Shown: in pieces, positions 37,553 through 49,864 of the stretch
Layout: each line of letters begins with the position of its first letter
Position numbering within the stretch: position 1 is the stretch's first letter
Assembly: GCA_032173965.1 (NCBI GenBank)
Contig: JAVUNC010000004.1
Coordinates: forward strand, 19,941,001 to 20,005,000
Reading direction: 5' to 3'
DNA: 64,000 nucleotides
DNA from: Sitta carolinensis
Taxonomy: Eukaryota; Chordata; Aves; Passeriformes; Sittidae
Position numbers and translations under genes: made by a program
The notes under the pieces: generated by a model
Seen by the model: the letters and a program-made list of their open reading frames with translations, nothing else
Database searches by the model: none
Told to the model about the DNA's origin: nothing

Positions 37553-40258
37553 CTGCAAAAACAGTTAGAAAACTCTGTTAAAAATATCCAGTGAAATCAG
37601 AGAATTTTCCTAATCATAACTTATTTCCTAAGACAGCATCTTCCTTTTTAGTACAAATGATAACCAAATATCAGGTACTAAAGAATCACTTGTTAAACAT
37701 TTTTTGTTAAATATGGAAACAAAAATCAGTAAATAAAAAGGACAATAGGATTAATAATGATAGGAAAGCAATATGAATCAAATGTTCAAAGTCAATAGAG
37801 AAAGAAGGTGTGAAGAAGAACCTGTATTGTGGCTAAAGCACTGTGTTTTTGCTTCCTGGACACTATATATTATAAACTGCACACACATTTGGAGAAGGGA
37901 ACAACCCTGTGGGACTACTGCAAAGCACTTCTGGAGACAAACAATTACTTTGGTATTGCACCTTTATGTTTTTATTTAGAAAGCAAGCATTAGAGCATGC
38001 AAGACAGCAGAGAAGGACATACGCTGTTGTAATGGGTTGACCTTGGCAGGATGCCAGGTACCCAACATGATGATCCATCACTCCCCTTCCCAGTGGGACA
38101 GGACAGAGAAAATGAGATAAAAAAATACCACATAGGTTGATATAAGGCAGTTTGCTAAAAAACCCCAAACCCACAAAAACCCAACCAAAACTATGCACAC
38201 ACATAATTAAAAGGGATAAAAAGGTTTATTCTCTATTTTCCACCAGCCACTTCCTGGGAAGCACGGCTTCAGCCCATGTAGTGGCTACTCTGGAAGGCAA
38301 ACATTGTCCAAGAACAAATGCCCCCTGTTCATCCTCCCTCCCTTAGCTTTTATATCTGAGCTGATGTCGTCTCGTATGGAACATCCCTTTGGCTAATTTG
38401 GGTCAGCTGGCCTGGTTGCAGCCCCTCCCAGGATCTTGCCTATTTCCAGCCCCTTGACAGAGGGGAATGTTGGAGAGATGGCGCTGGTAAGATGCCAGCA
38501 CTGCCCAGCAGTTGCCGAAACTAGTGTACTATCAACACCTTTCCAAAAGCACTGTGAAGGCTGCTGTGCACAAATGAACTCCAGCTCAGCCCTACCCAAT
38601 ACAGTTGTTTATACTGTACTAAACCATAAATTCACTCTTCCATTCCAGTAACAACATCTTGTCTGTCCCTTTAACCAGACTCCCTTTAATTCTGTTTTTT
38701 ACCAGCAAGAAACTTGAGAAGTACAGAATTTTCCCCATTCAGATTTTTAACATATGTATTAGAAGTACAATCCAATGTGACCATTTAAAAATGCAGCTAA
38801 AAGCAATGGCTTCCAATTTTATCTAAAAAAATAGGGAATGTTAAAGTCATTCAACTAGAAAAGGCAAACAGCACAATGTCAGATGTACATATAAACTATG
38901 TACATAGCGATTTGCCTATCAAGAAAATTAGTCACACTCTGATTTATAGATATCATATCTCATCTGTGGATGAAATTCCTTTCACCTAAGAATTCCTCTC
39001 TGTGGATTCCAAGGTCCTCACTGGCTCAAAACTCCAATCTGCTGGTTTCAAACTAGAGCCAGTCAGTCTGTCAAAAACTGCCAAAACCTGAACTTAATTT
39101 GTAGGAAAGCTAAAGTTCAACAACACTCTTTCTTAAAAATCAACATGCAACACAGTTGTGGACAATTTATCAGGTTTCTTCTCTTCTGGGTCATGTATTA
39201 AAAGCAGAACTTAAAGAATTTGCAATCTTGCTTGGTCACTGTGGAGTTCCACTACAGCAAATGCAAGTAGCTTAGCCAGATGGCAAAGTAGTAAAATTCT
39301 TAATTTTGGTGATGGAAATACGTTAGCCAGAAAGTAGGATAGATTTCAAATGCTATGTCTCTATGTTCCTGCTGCATCAGGTTTCTATGAAGGTCTGATG
39401 CAGCAAGAAAATTTAACATTAAGCAAAGAATTCTATGTATAAATCTTGAAAAAGTTAACATGAAATCCCTGATGTCATCTTAACAAGGTTTTTACAGTAA
39501 TTCTGTAACCAAAAGATGAATTTTATAGTACTAGAAGCTGACAGCTCTGCCTTAAGATGGGCTAATACAGGTAGGTAAGCTATTTAATATTCTCCATTCA
39601 GCTCCACAGTGACCAGTGAATATTGGATAGACCATAAGGAATAAATCCATGCAATTCTTTTAAAAGTACTAGGGAATGTGCATTGAGCATCAGTTCCCAT
39701 TCATCTTGTTCACAAGCATTTTATGCCAATATACTTTCCCAGTGCCAATAGTATCTTCCCTGTTCCTTTTTACATGCTGTCTGTCTAGATTTCCTTATAG
39801 AATACAAATAAATCTCCTTCTGGGAAGCAGAACATTATGAAAAATAGATTGGTTCAGAGATTCTAAGCATGAAAGTAGTTTAGGATAGCAATTGCTCCTA
39901 TTTGAAGTTCTCTGAAAGCAAGTAATCCTTCTGGATGTTTGCTTGCAGAGGGAAAAAGAATTTTAATCACTTGTTCCAAGTGCATTGGAATGTTTAAGAG
40001 AAGAGCAAGGAACATCATGTATATTTTTAAAGACAAAGGACAACAGCTTTTTTCTATTGATGTGAATTCTTACATATTCATGTACACACCAGAAAGTGGG
40101 ACACATACTAGGTACTCACATGCCTTACTTCTCACATGTCGCTTCAAGAGAGGCATTTCTTTAGTAGATTTGTCCCATTTACAGCAGTAATAAACGAATA
40201 TCCATTTTCCCCTGTGTGGTAATACTCATAAAAAGAAAGGAGAAAGAGTGGTACATAC
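37553..40258 (-). other. ERICH1 intron containing a solo LTR
   Basis: A 2706-base intron with a GTATGT donor and a TGCAG acceptor. A minus-strand LTR fills 38028-38603. The rest is unique AT-rich sequence, with a short perfect hairpin at 39370-39405. Confidence 0.75.
38028..38603 (-). mobile_element. Solo ERV LTR (family B-like)
   Basis: On the minus strand it starts TGTATTGGGTAGGG and ends GGTCAACCCATTACA, so it has TG...CA ends. The flanking 5-mers are GCTGT (38023-38027) and GTTGT (38604-38608), a target duplication with one substitution. Blocks such as GGAACATCCCTTTGGCTAAT and TCAGCTGGCCTGGTTGCAGC on the plus strand correspond to the body of the family B LTR at 21950-23565 in reverse. 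AATAAA lies at 38230-38225 on the minus strand. It is in the same orientation as ERICH1. Confidence 0.85.
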
Positions 40259-40675
40259 TGTCAGCAAAATAGATTTGTTGTGTTGCCTGCAGGAAGTCCA
40301 GAACGCTATCTGCCTTTTCACCCATGTCTTTTAAACCTGCTGCTTCTTCTTTGCTGTTTTTGTCAGGCTGATATGTAAAATCCACACTGGTAGTTTTTGT
40401 TACTAAGCCAGCTGCTCTCTTTTTTTCTTTCTGTCGCTTCTTTTTCAATTTCCTCTTTTTGTTTTTGCTTATTTTGGGACCGTCTGTTTGCTGCAGCTGT
40501 AAATTATCTTGAACAACAGTCTCTTGCATTCCCAAGTCTGTTTGTTCTCCATGTAAATTACTAGAGATTTGTAAACTGCTCTTTTGTTTTTTCCTTCGAA
40601 TGCGCTTTCTCTTGGTTTGCCCTTGATATTCCTCTTCTGTGGATTCAAAAGAGACATGAGAGCTGTAATTAAGAT
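40259..40675 (-). CDS. ERICH1: ERICH1 central coding exon (basic region)
   Basis: A 417-base exon, phase 1 at both ends. The donor is A|GTATGT at 40259/40258. The acceptor chosen is GCTTATTTCAG at 40676, which is consistent in phase with the other introns. Weaker AG sites 11 and 37 bases further in are alternatives, so the start is less certain than the end. The peptide has an acidic STEEEYQ, a basic KRKRIRRKKQ, then a TDGPKISKNKKRKLKKKRQK segment and AAGL, a DFTYQPD motif, and DSVLDFLQATQQIYFAD. Human ERICH1 has the same order, with TDGTTISKNKKRKLKKK, AAGL, FMYQPED and a final SILNFLKSTQEMYF. The glutamate-rich repeats that name the human protein are absent here. Confidence 0.92.
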
Positions 40676-41695
40676 CTGAAATAAGCATTTTGGAACTGCA
40701 TACAATGAAATATGACACCCTTCAAATTCTGGGATACCTGAGTGGCTCTAACCTTACTTTAATGCTTACAATGTCTTTCAGTACTACAATATCAAAGTCA
40801 ACTTTTCTGAATTCATTGAAAAGACAAGCTTTTTTTCCTTCTGCTTTCAATAAAGACTGCATTTTCCTTCATGCTACATTCTTTACATCTCGTTTACTTT
40901 CTTAAGGCAGATAATATGGTTCTACACAGAGTGAGGTCAAAAGAATCCCCAGAACAAAAAACAGTAAGGGCAGACTGGGTGAGACAACATGAGAGAGCTC
41001 CCCAATGAGTCCCACACCACAAATTTGCTGGACTTGATCAGGAACACAAGAAGAATGTACATAATTTACAATGCAAGATGATAGTGTTTATATTGATGAT
41101 ATCCATTCATGACAGTGCTGTGCTTTAAAAACACCAGGCATCTGTTTCTGACTCATCTCTTTTCTCCTCCTTCAACATTCTCCTCCTTTGGGGTATCTTA
41201 CTGCTAGCTCAGTTTTGGACATCAACTTTATAGGGAAAGTGTGCAAGGCAATAGTGACCTTAGTAAGTAATCTCTAATCTCTTTAACGGACTGCCTTGGT
41301 TCTGTTGTTCCCTTGCTACATTATAATTTCCTTACTACCTAATTCTTCAAAAGCCTCAGAATTTCCAGGAAATAAGTCCCTCTTGCTCTAAAAGACAGCT
41401 TTTGCACTTCTTTACTCAGATCTTATCCCTTTTGACAAAGCACAAGTTTTAAAGTAATCTCTGACCCTGAACTGATTGCTCCTCCCACACACACTCACTT
41501 CTGAGGATAAGCCCCTCTAGCACTAGCCAAGGAAGATTTGGCCAAAAGCCAAAACCCATCTTCCCTCCAAGTACACTGCTGTTGAAGTCCATATTCATGT
41601 CTATAATAATTCCTGTCCAACTGGAATTCCCTCATTCATGGTCTAACAAAATCCTCACACATTTAAACATCACAGATTACAGAATGCCAGTTTTC
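40676..41695 (-). other. Sequence upstream of the ERICH1 central exon
   Basis: This is probably intron sequence. I found no further ERICH1 exon here, and no repeat end was recognised before the LTR at 41701. Confidence 0.5.
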
Positions 41696-41700
41696 TTCTA

Positions 41701-42804
41701 TGTATTCAGTTTGCATGACAAGGTTTGGATCACAGGGGCTAAAGGGGTGACTTCAGTGAACAGCCAGAAGTCTCCTCTGTGTCCAGCAGAGCTAATGTCA
41801 GCCAGCTCCAAGATGGACCTGCTGCTGGCCAAGGGTGAGTCAACAGTGATGGTAGTAACAGCTCTGGGGTAACAGTTATCCATATATATATGGATATATA
41901 TAAAACAGTTAAGAAGGGGGAAAACATTATTGTGCAGAAGCAATTGCAACTAGAAAAGAACAGAGTGAGAATAGGTGAGACAAACAATTCTGCAGACACC
42001 AAGGTTAGTGGAGAAGGAAGTGCTCCAGATGCCAGAGCAGATTCCCCTGCAGCCCGTGGTGAAGACTGTGGTGAAGAAGCTGTGCCCCTGCAGCCCATGG
42101 AGGTTCATGATGGAGCAGAAATCCTCTTGTGGAGGACCCTCCACTTGAACAAGTTCCAGCCTGAGGGAGCCTGGGACCTCTTAGGAAGCCCACTCTGGAG
42201 CAGGCTCCTGGCAGGATCTTTGGCCCTGTGGAATTGGAGCCCACACTAAAGAAGGTTTGCTGGCAGGACTGTGACCCCACAGAGGACCCACAGTGGAGGA
42301 AACTGTTCCTGAAGGACTGCATGCTGTGGGAAAGGACTAATTCTGAAGCAGTTCATGAAGAACTGCAGTCTGTGGGAAGGACTCATGCTGGAGGACTGTC
42401 TCCCATGGGATGGACCCCATGCCGGAGAAGGACTCCTTTCCCTAAGGCGATGAAGAGCCTGTATGCTCATTCCCTGTCTCCCTGTGCTGCTGGTGGAGAG
42501 GAGGTAGAGAACTGGGAATAAAGTTAAGCCTGGGAAGATGGGAGGGGGAGGTGCAGAGAACAGAAAGGTGCTTTTAAGATTTGATTTTACTTTTCGCTAT
42601 TCTACTCTAATTCTGATTGGTAATAAATTCAATTAGTTTTCCCAAGCTGAGTCTGTTTGGCCTATGACAGTAATTAGTGAGTGGTCTCTCTCTGCCCTTA
42701 TCTTGTGAACCTTTAGTAATATTTTCTATCTCCTGTCAAGCTGAGGACAGTAATAGAATGGCTTTGGCGGGTGCCTGGCATTCAGCCAAGGTGAAAACAC
42801 CACA
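41701..42804 (+). mobile_element. Solo ERV LTR, family A copy 2
   Basis: It starts TGTATTCAGTTTGC and ends AAAACACCACA. The 5-bp target duplication TTCTA is perfect (41696-41700 and 42805-42809). AATAAA is at 42622-42627. It shares the order of blocks with the other family A copies, including GCAGACACCAAGG, CCTGCAGCCC and the closing GTGCCTGGCATTCAGCC. A short palindrome, CCATATATATATGG, lies at 41880-41893. The 5-bp duplication is typical of ERVL-class elements, but the class is inferred from that alone. Confidence 0.92.
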
Positions 42805-42809
42805 TTCTA

Positions 42810-45800
42810 ATGTTTTGTTCTAGAAAGTTAAGACATTAATCCTTCCCTCAACCCCTACCTGCATTCTTCTAAATTCCTTACAGAGCCTGCTATTTATCTT
42901 GATTTACACCATTCTCTTAAGGTCAAAGCAACCTTGCTTGGTTAAGGCTGGTGCGATACAGGAGAGACATCTGAAGCCTAATGCTTGTTTCAGAATGATA
43001 TGCATAATCTCCTGAACTGTCTCAGACATTCTCAGTATGTTTGGCTTTCTCATCACTCCTCCCCCTAACCAGTCTTTGTCGCTATTTTCTCCATGGTTGG
43101 AGGCCCTCTCTAATTTCTGTTTCTTTTTCTGTCTTGAACTCTGTCAGCTCTGAGCCACTTTCTCTTTAAATATCACTACAGAGTTTTACTTCTTTAGCTG
43201 TCAGATGACTCACTGCAAAGCAATTTTCCATACTTTCAATGAAGAAGGCTGCATAAAAATAAATTTGCAGTATTGTAATGGAACACTACAGCACATTAAA
43301 GACATGCCAAACATCACCCTGGACCCACAGTGTGGAATGTTTCGCACCCATGGTATTTGAGCTAAATTTCTTTATATATGATTTGGACATATGGGATGTG
43401 GGAAAAATAATGTCTGTGTCATCCTGAAGGAATAAAATATCAGAACTGAAGGAATATATGAATGGTGAAATATGCTATAAACAAAACATCAGTGTTTCAT
43501 CTTGAGATCTAATTTGGATTTTCATGGAAGTATTTGTGTTAAAATAGGTGAATTTCACTGTAAATATATATACATTGTTTTGCAAAATTGCTCTGCCCTG
43601 TGTTAACCTGAACAGCTCTATTTGCTAATAACACTACTTTAATCTATGTTTTCAGCAAAGGGGCCTAACTTGCTCTTTAAGCATCTGAGACCCCCAAATC
43701 TTAGTGAAACTACAGCATGGTGTGCAGCCAAGCACCCTTCTTTGGTTTGAAATTACGTGAAAAAAAACAGGGCAGAAGCCAGGACAGAGCTTAAGATAAC
43801 CAATGCTTTAAGTCAAATCCAAAAGTTTCCTTATCCTAAGCAGCTCAGGACAGCAGAAGATCTGAAGAGACCATGGTGAAGCTGTCAAAAGGCAGACTGA
43901 ATATAGTCTTCCCATGTGTAGGTATTAAGATAAATGCCTGACTGAAAGGAAATCAGAACTGTGCTGACTTTCCTCCAACACAGGAAACAAACACAAGGCT
44001 CTTCCTAGTTCTATTGAGGACCTGGAGTGGCAGTCCTTTAGCAGTTTTGGTCATTCTTTGCCCTGTATTCTAGTATCTGTGCAGTATCTACTGTTCCATG
44101 TGTGGGAGCTGATTAAAAATCAGGAACAAATACAATTAGATGTTACAAATGCAAAGCAATTCACACAAAAGGAATTAATTCAAGCAGCTTGCAGATAGGG
44201 GTAAAGTGAGCTGTATTCAGCTCAGGATAAACAAAAGCCATACCTGTGCATCAGCATGGAAAGCTCAACGAAAACATTTGCTCAGTTGGTATCAGTGATC
44301 ACAACAGCTAACACCTTGTTTGCATACATAAGAAAATAAATGGAAAACAATAGGAAAAATATTCCAAAGCTATCTTATATAAAACTATTGTATTGTTCAA
44401 GCTTGTAATGCTGTGTTTCTTAGCATAATTCCAGAACAGTAAGAGTTTGGCAGGCGAAAGAAGGACTCACAGAAGTTAGCAGTGAAAGAAACTCCAAGAA
44501 GATTTGTATGGTTTACTTGAAAGAGTAACAAAATAGATTTAATGTCTGCCTCCTGATGTGAAAACAAGATGACATGCTTATTAATCTAAGCTATTTCACA
44601 AGCTAATAGAAGAAAGCAAGACCTTTTTTTTCCTTAATGGTACAGTTTGCTATAGATTTCCCATGCGTGTGCTGTGCAGAGGAGCCAAGAGAACTGCTTG
44701 TTCATAAAGCCAGCAAGGCTACCTGATTGCAACAGCCATGCTAAAATATAAATGAAAGTTACACAAGGCACATACACCATAAAGCTTATGCCACAGCCCA
44801 CACAATGACCTTAACAAATGACATATTCAGTGGGATTCACCTCCCACACTTTTAGCTGCCTGAAAATACTTAGTGCATACTTAGACCTATGCTCCCTCTG
44901 ATAATCCAAGACACTTTCTTCTTCAGAAAGCAGTTTATCTCATCCTAAACCAGCAGGGATGGAAATGCAACCTGAAGGACTTCATCACTCTCTCTCCCCT
45001 TCCATTAACCACAAAGGAAATCGAGAAGATGAGTTCTGACTAGATGCTTGCAACACCTGAGAAGAATCAGTCTTTTACAGAAAATACGGGTATACAGGAA
45101 GGTGTTTCTTAATGAGTCTGCTCATCAGATGATTTTTACTTATTAACAAAATCCACTGTTTTATAAGAAACCCCAAGCAAGACCTAACTTTGAATGATTT
45201 TGAATGATTTCAAGCCAGTAAGGAGGCCTGATAAAATTTCAATAGATATAAATTTGGTTCTAATATTTTCCCACTGATAGAAAAGATTTGTTATGTCAAA
45301 GCTAAGGAATTCTAAAAATGCAGGGAATATACACTATGCAAGCAATCTCAGTACACTGAGTATTTAAGCAACAATGATGGGAATAGCTTTTGAACCACAC
45401 TAGCTTTTCTAGCCACAACTACAGCTACAGCTTGCTCTAACTCCACAAGAGCTGATGATTCTTCTCCTGTTCCATATTGGTCTGTCACCTCTCTCCCTCC
45501 TAAGACCCATCTCTGCTCCACAAGTTGCTTAATTGATCACATAATCCAATTATCCAGGAGCAAGTGACTCTTACCTGTTTAGTTCACACTTGGTGCTCTT
45601 TCAGACTGAGTAAAGTGTCTGCCAGATGGAATGTCCATATACATTTTACAGTCAGTCACAATTCCACAGGCATTTCTTTCAGCCTTAATAAGAAGAACCC
45701 CTTCCTCAGGAACAGTTCAGAGTTTTTTGGGATTTTTTTTTTTTTTTTGTTTGGCATAGATTCCTTTTTGGATGCAGTCTATCATGCAGGTGCACAGTCA

Positions 45801-47749
45801 CACTACCATGACTAACAGCATGATATGGAAGTAGAAATGAGTAGCCTCAGAATGTAAGTCAGCACTAAAAGAAAAAGTAATTTTATAAGAGCCTATCTTA
45901 TCTTGTCTGAAAGATTTAAATATTTTCACCATTCAAACTGCAAGTTTCTTTAACAGACTTTAAACGAAGTAGGACTCGGTTCATACATACAGCTTACTGA
46001 ACTGTGATAATGAAAAGTCAGTGCAGCCAGTTTCTATCTTTTAAGAAAGACAGAAAACAAAGAAAAACAGAAAAAATATTTACAGGAAGATTCCCAATAA
46101 GCTAACTTCTACTGAGTTCTATTATATTAGGAAGTTACTTTGTATTCATCATCACAGTAGCTGGAGACACAAAGAGATTAAATATGAAGCTTAACATAGG
46201 CTAAGAGCAAGAGATGACTTCCTCCTGTCCAGACTAACCATCAGCATGAACACACTGCTGACAACTCCATGATGGAAAATATTAGCTTCCTCGAGTCTAT
46301 CTACTATTTCAGTTCCTTCAGACAATGCCAGATGGAAACATCGTGAGACAGCATCCTATAAGACCATGAAAAACAGAGGCTGATTACTCAGGTGTCAGTA
46401 AGTCTAAGGGATACGAAGTTCCACAGTATGTTGCTCATGACAATTCTGTAATTCTGTTGGTTTTTTGGCTTTGGATTGGTTTCTTTTTTCAGATGAAACA
46501 GGATGTATGCCCTCCTGATTTTTCAGCCAGTTTAAGCTCTTTTCTTCTTGATCCTGGATGAATCTTCTGTGGTGTACCATGCAGTCAAAGCAGAGGAGTT
46601 TTATTTTGCTGTAGGATCTTCTAAGGGAAAAACCTAATGTTATTTTTAGTGCCAATTAAGATATTTGTAGCTGCAATTTGACCAAGAGTGAAAAGCTGTG
46701 GCTGGTGAATGCAATAAAATGGAATGGTTCATTAGAATAAAAGCAATACTAGAAAGATCTCAGGCACACAAAATGACATTACTACTTTTTGACTCTTTTT
46801 TTGGGAAACTGATTCAAATAATTTGAAATCAGAAAAAAAAAACCCCAACACTTGAAAACTTTAAAATTTCTATTAATGTGCCACACTTGCTGTAGAAAAC
46901 TGCAAAAGACTGGAAGCTGTTTAGGATAGGGACTGTCTTTTATTTTTTTCACTGATGCTATGTTTGTGTGCTGACAAATGAAGAACTCATAAAACTGGCG
47001 AATGTTGCGAAAGTGCTGCCTACCACAAAGGAGTATTACCTCCTGTATTTTAAGCAAATCCAATTAATGTTAATGACAATAATCAGTTAAAGGCAGATAC
47101 CACTTTCTGCATAAGTCTTCAATCATAAATGTTCACCTGACTGTATATCCAGATGATTTCCTCTAACTCATAAGTTAAGTCAAATTCCTGCCATAGGACG
47201 AACTGTACTGGGTCACATCATACAACTACCTACTTCTATATCCTGTATCAAACAGCAGCCATACACTGAATTCAAGAAAACGTGAACTCTGTACTTACAC
47301 AGAGGTAATGGCATTTCATTTGCACTTTTTACCCTCATAATTGCCATGATTTTGCTTTTTGTTTGCTGCTGAGTGCTAAAATGTTTTCATGGTTATTTGT
47401 TGTACTGTAAATATTATTCTTGCTTGGTAACAGTTCTGAGCTCACCATTTTGCAAGTGAATTTTGAATGGTTATTTTTTCCTAAGTACATCACTTGACAA
47501 CTGTCTAAGATGTGTTTCATCTGTCATTTTTGACAAATCATGCATTCTGGGACTACACTGCACCCAACTCTTTAGTGCAATAGATATCCATGCAGCCATC
47601 AGGAAACCTGTTATCACTTCATTCTTCTTACCTGACCATCTATTGAAAACAAGCCTCCAGTTGTGACCTCTGTTTTGAGAACTGCTGCATTCTCTTCATC
47701 TGCTTATCTATTCTGGGGCTTCATCTTTCATGTTGTCTATGTGCCCTCT
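42810..47749. other. Probable ERICH1 intron or intergenic DNA
   Basis: AT-rich unique sequence. A minus-strand frame of 83 codons at 46655-46404 was examined as a possible upstream ERICH1 exon and not accepted (see rejected items). A T run lies at about 45732-45749. Confidence 0.45.
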
Positions 47750-49040
47750 TTGGAGAGTGGCTTTATCAAAAGCATGGTAGAAATTCAAGGAAACCACACC
47801 AGCTGTAGCATGATCCTTATCCATGTATTTCCTTCATCTTCAAAGATTCCAAGATGTTTATGCACTTCCTCTTTGCAAACTTTCTGTTGTTCTGTCCCAT
47901 TCAGATCACAGGTTATCAAGCATCCACAAATACTATTTTGCACCATAATTTGTGCTGAACTGCCTAAAACAAACAACAGAATAACAGGCTTGCAGTTCCC
48001 TGGATGATTTAAGAACTATTTTAAAAAAGTGCTTCACACTATCTAACCTCAAAGTCTCTGACAACAAGGCAATTTGAAAAGCAAGTAGCTATGCATCATT
48101 GTCAGTAATATCGGCATTTTTTGTCCCTTAAATTCTTTTATAAAGTTCAGGTGAATAAAATCTGGTACTTGTGATTTTATTTTATAAAATTTATTTTGTT
48201 GCATGACCATTAAATCACTTCAATTTCACATATCCTTTCAGAAAAGCCAGGAAGAAGTGCTGCATCATGGGATTCTCCATAGTATTTTTTCCACAGCTAA
48301 CATCAATGCAAAGGATTTATTTAACTTCTCTGAAACAGGCTTCTCTAAATATTCATTCTACACCAAGGTCATTGGCTCAAAAGAGTGGCAGACGCATTGC
48401 TCCTGGTGCATGAAAAGTAAGACCTATTCAGTTTTAATTCTATATAACATTTTCTCAAACACTCCTTTGCCTGTCTTACCACGTTCTTACATTTAAATAT
48501 GTTTAATACATCATTTGGGTGTGAATTCAGTTTTTAAAAGACACCTACTTCTTTCTAGCAACTTCCTTTACTCTGCTGTCTGGCTCTGCTGTCATTCTCT
48601 TGCTTTTTCTCAAGCCTTTCATGACAGGTGGTGGGTGCTGGCCCTGCATATCACATATGGTGTCCTTAAGTAGCTTCCATACCGCCTGGTACGACTTCCT
48701 TCTCTTAGCTGACCTTTTTTAGGTTCTCTTCAGTAAGCATCTTTTTTTTCTGTAGTGCTCCTTCTTGAATTATTGTGGATTGTTGTTTGTCTCCTGTTGT
48801 TTTTTCAGCACGTTGAACCCAATGGTTGTTGTTGTGATGTGCCTCTTGTGAACCAAACTCTATGTAGGATAAAGTCAAGGGCCTCATTTCCTCTCACAGC
48901 TCCACTAACCAATGTCTTGGTTATTTTACTGTGTCTAAAATCTGAAACTTTTCACAACATCCTGATGAGACACTAAGGAGAGAAACGGAAGATCCCATTA
49001 TTGCACTCTCTGCTGCTTCTCTGATCTTTCAGCAGGGAGT
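47750..49040 (-). mobile_element. Decayed CR1 LINE ORF2 relic
   Basis: Read on the minus strand, a reverse transcriptase motif is visible near 47835-47770: MDKDHATAGVVSLNFYHAFD, corresponding to the CR1 motif with VVYLDFSKAFD. The catalytic aspartate position of that motif reads Asn here. The rest of the block, up to about 49040, follows the order of a CR1-like ORF2 upstream region, including a TATGGTGTCCTTAAGTAGCT stretch and a GATCCCATTATTGCACTCTC stretch on the plus strand. Frameshifts and stops break it throughout, so it is inactive. Several open frames in this interval are fragments of it. Confidence 0.75.
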
Positions 49041-49525
49041 GTTCCCAATCCCAGTTGGATACACGACGAAACAGACTCTAAACTTGCTTTGCTTTTTGGT
49101 ATATACACTCAGTACACAAACACACACTGATCTAAGGCATTCAGGAGATATATGAAACTATTTTAATGCTTAAATTAATTTTAGCAGTAATGTTTTGGGC
49201 CTTCTGCCACTTTATATGGAAAGTTATACTTGATGAAGCCCCCATCTTTCTTAAATAGATGTATTTCTGATACAAATTCCGTATCATTCAATGACTTAAT
49301 TTTTAAACAAATGCTAATATTTTGACCTTCTAGTGATCCTTTATTATTTTAAATTTCAAACTCACAGTCTTCAGTCATTTTGGGCGATGTGCAATCAGAC
49401 TCAGTCACTGTTATTTAGAGACATCATACAGCACTTCCCAAATGGGTTCAGTTGTGGCCCCCATAAGAATTATGTTGACTCAGTGAGGAAAACAGAGTAA
49501 AATCACAAAGATGAGCACACTCACA

Positions 49526-49858
49526 TGTCGCTGTGGCGAGTAACGAAAGACACGAACCTCGTTTAGCAAAAACATCTAACTCCAACTTTATTCAAACACT
49601 GACCCCCTTATATACCTTTTTGAACAGGCCATCTCATTGGTCAGAAGAGTGCCAGAACTCTTCATCCCATTGACCAAAACTGAAAGACAGAGGGAAAGTT
49701 TGTCCCACAGACAGGAATCCAAAACATTAAAACTCATGACAAAAACACTAGCTCTGTTTATGTCAAATCCTGTGAGAACAAAGCCCTCCTAAACCAAAAT
49801 ATCAGAAGAGACTGACTTAGAAACTCAGAAACCTCAGGCTTAGGAAACCCAGACTACA
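49526..49858 (-). mobile_element. Solo ERV LTR, ERVK-like (6-bp duplication)
   Basis: On the minus strand it starts TGTAGTCTGGG and ends CGCCACAGCGACA. The plus-strand flanks carry a perfect 6-bp target duplication, CTCACA, at 49520-49525 and 49859-49864. A TATA box (TATATAA, 49614-49608) is followed by AATAAA at 49592-49587, the expected promoter and poly(A) order of a short LTR. Length 333 bases. A 6-bp duplication fits class II (ERVK) elements. No internal region remains. Confidence 0.92.
49608..49614 (-). promoter_or_regulatory. TATA box of the ERVK-like LTR
   Basis: TATATAA on the minus strand, about 245 bases into the LTR, with CCAATG-type motifs upstream. It is a fossil retroviral promoter and activity is unknown. 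Confidence 0.7.
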
Positions 49859-49864
49859 CTCACA

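Larger units (their letters stand above)
32656..40675 (-). other. ERICH1 gene, 3' part (three exons, 3' UTR)
   Basis: Transcription runs right to left. Coding exons at 40675-40259, 37552-37358 and 32905-32832 join in one open frame. Both introns between these exons are phase 1, and each exon has AG before it and GT after it. The spliced product matches my recollection of human ERICH1 from its basic central part to its C-terminus. The function of ERICH1 is not well established, and the lysine-rich clusters suggest a nuclear protein. The intron of 2706 bases contains a solo LTR and the intron of 4452 bases contains no recognised repeat. No CpG island lies in the window, so the promoter and first exons are probably beyond 64000. 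Their exact position is unknown. Confidence 0.85.

Noticed and set aside
46404..46620. Minus-strand frame considered as an upstream ERICH1 exon
   Set aside because: A short stretch (SSEKRNQSKAKKPTELQN) loosely resembles part of the human N-terminal region, but the conserved RLYT...PPEGY motif is absent, no good donor follows and a stop ends the frame.
48203..48496. 97-codon plus-strand frame
   Set aside because: It lies within the minus-strand CR1 ORF2 relic and is an antisense chance frame.
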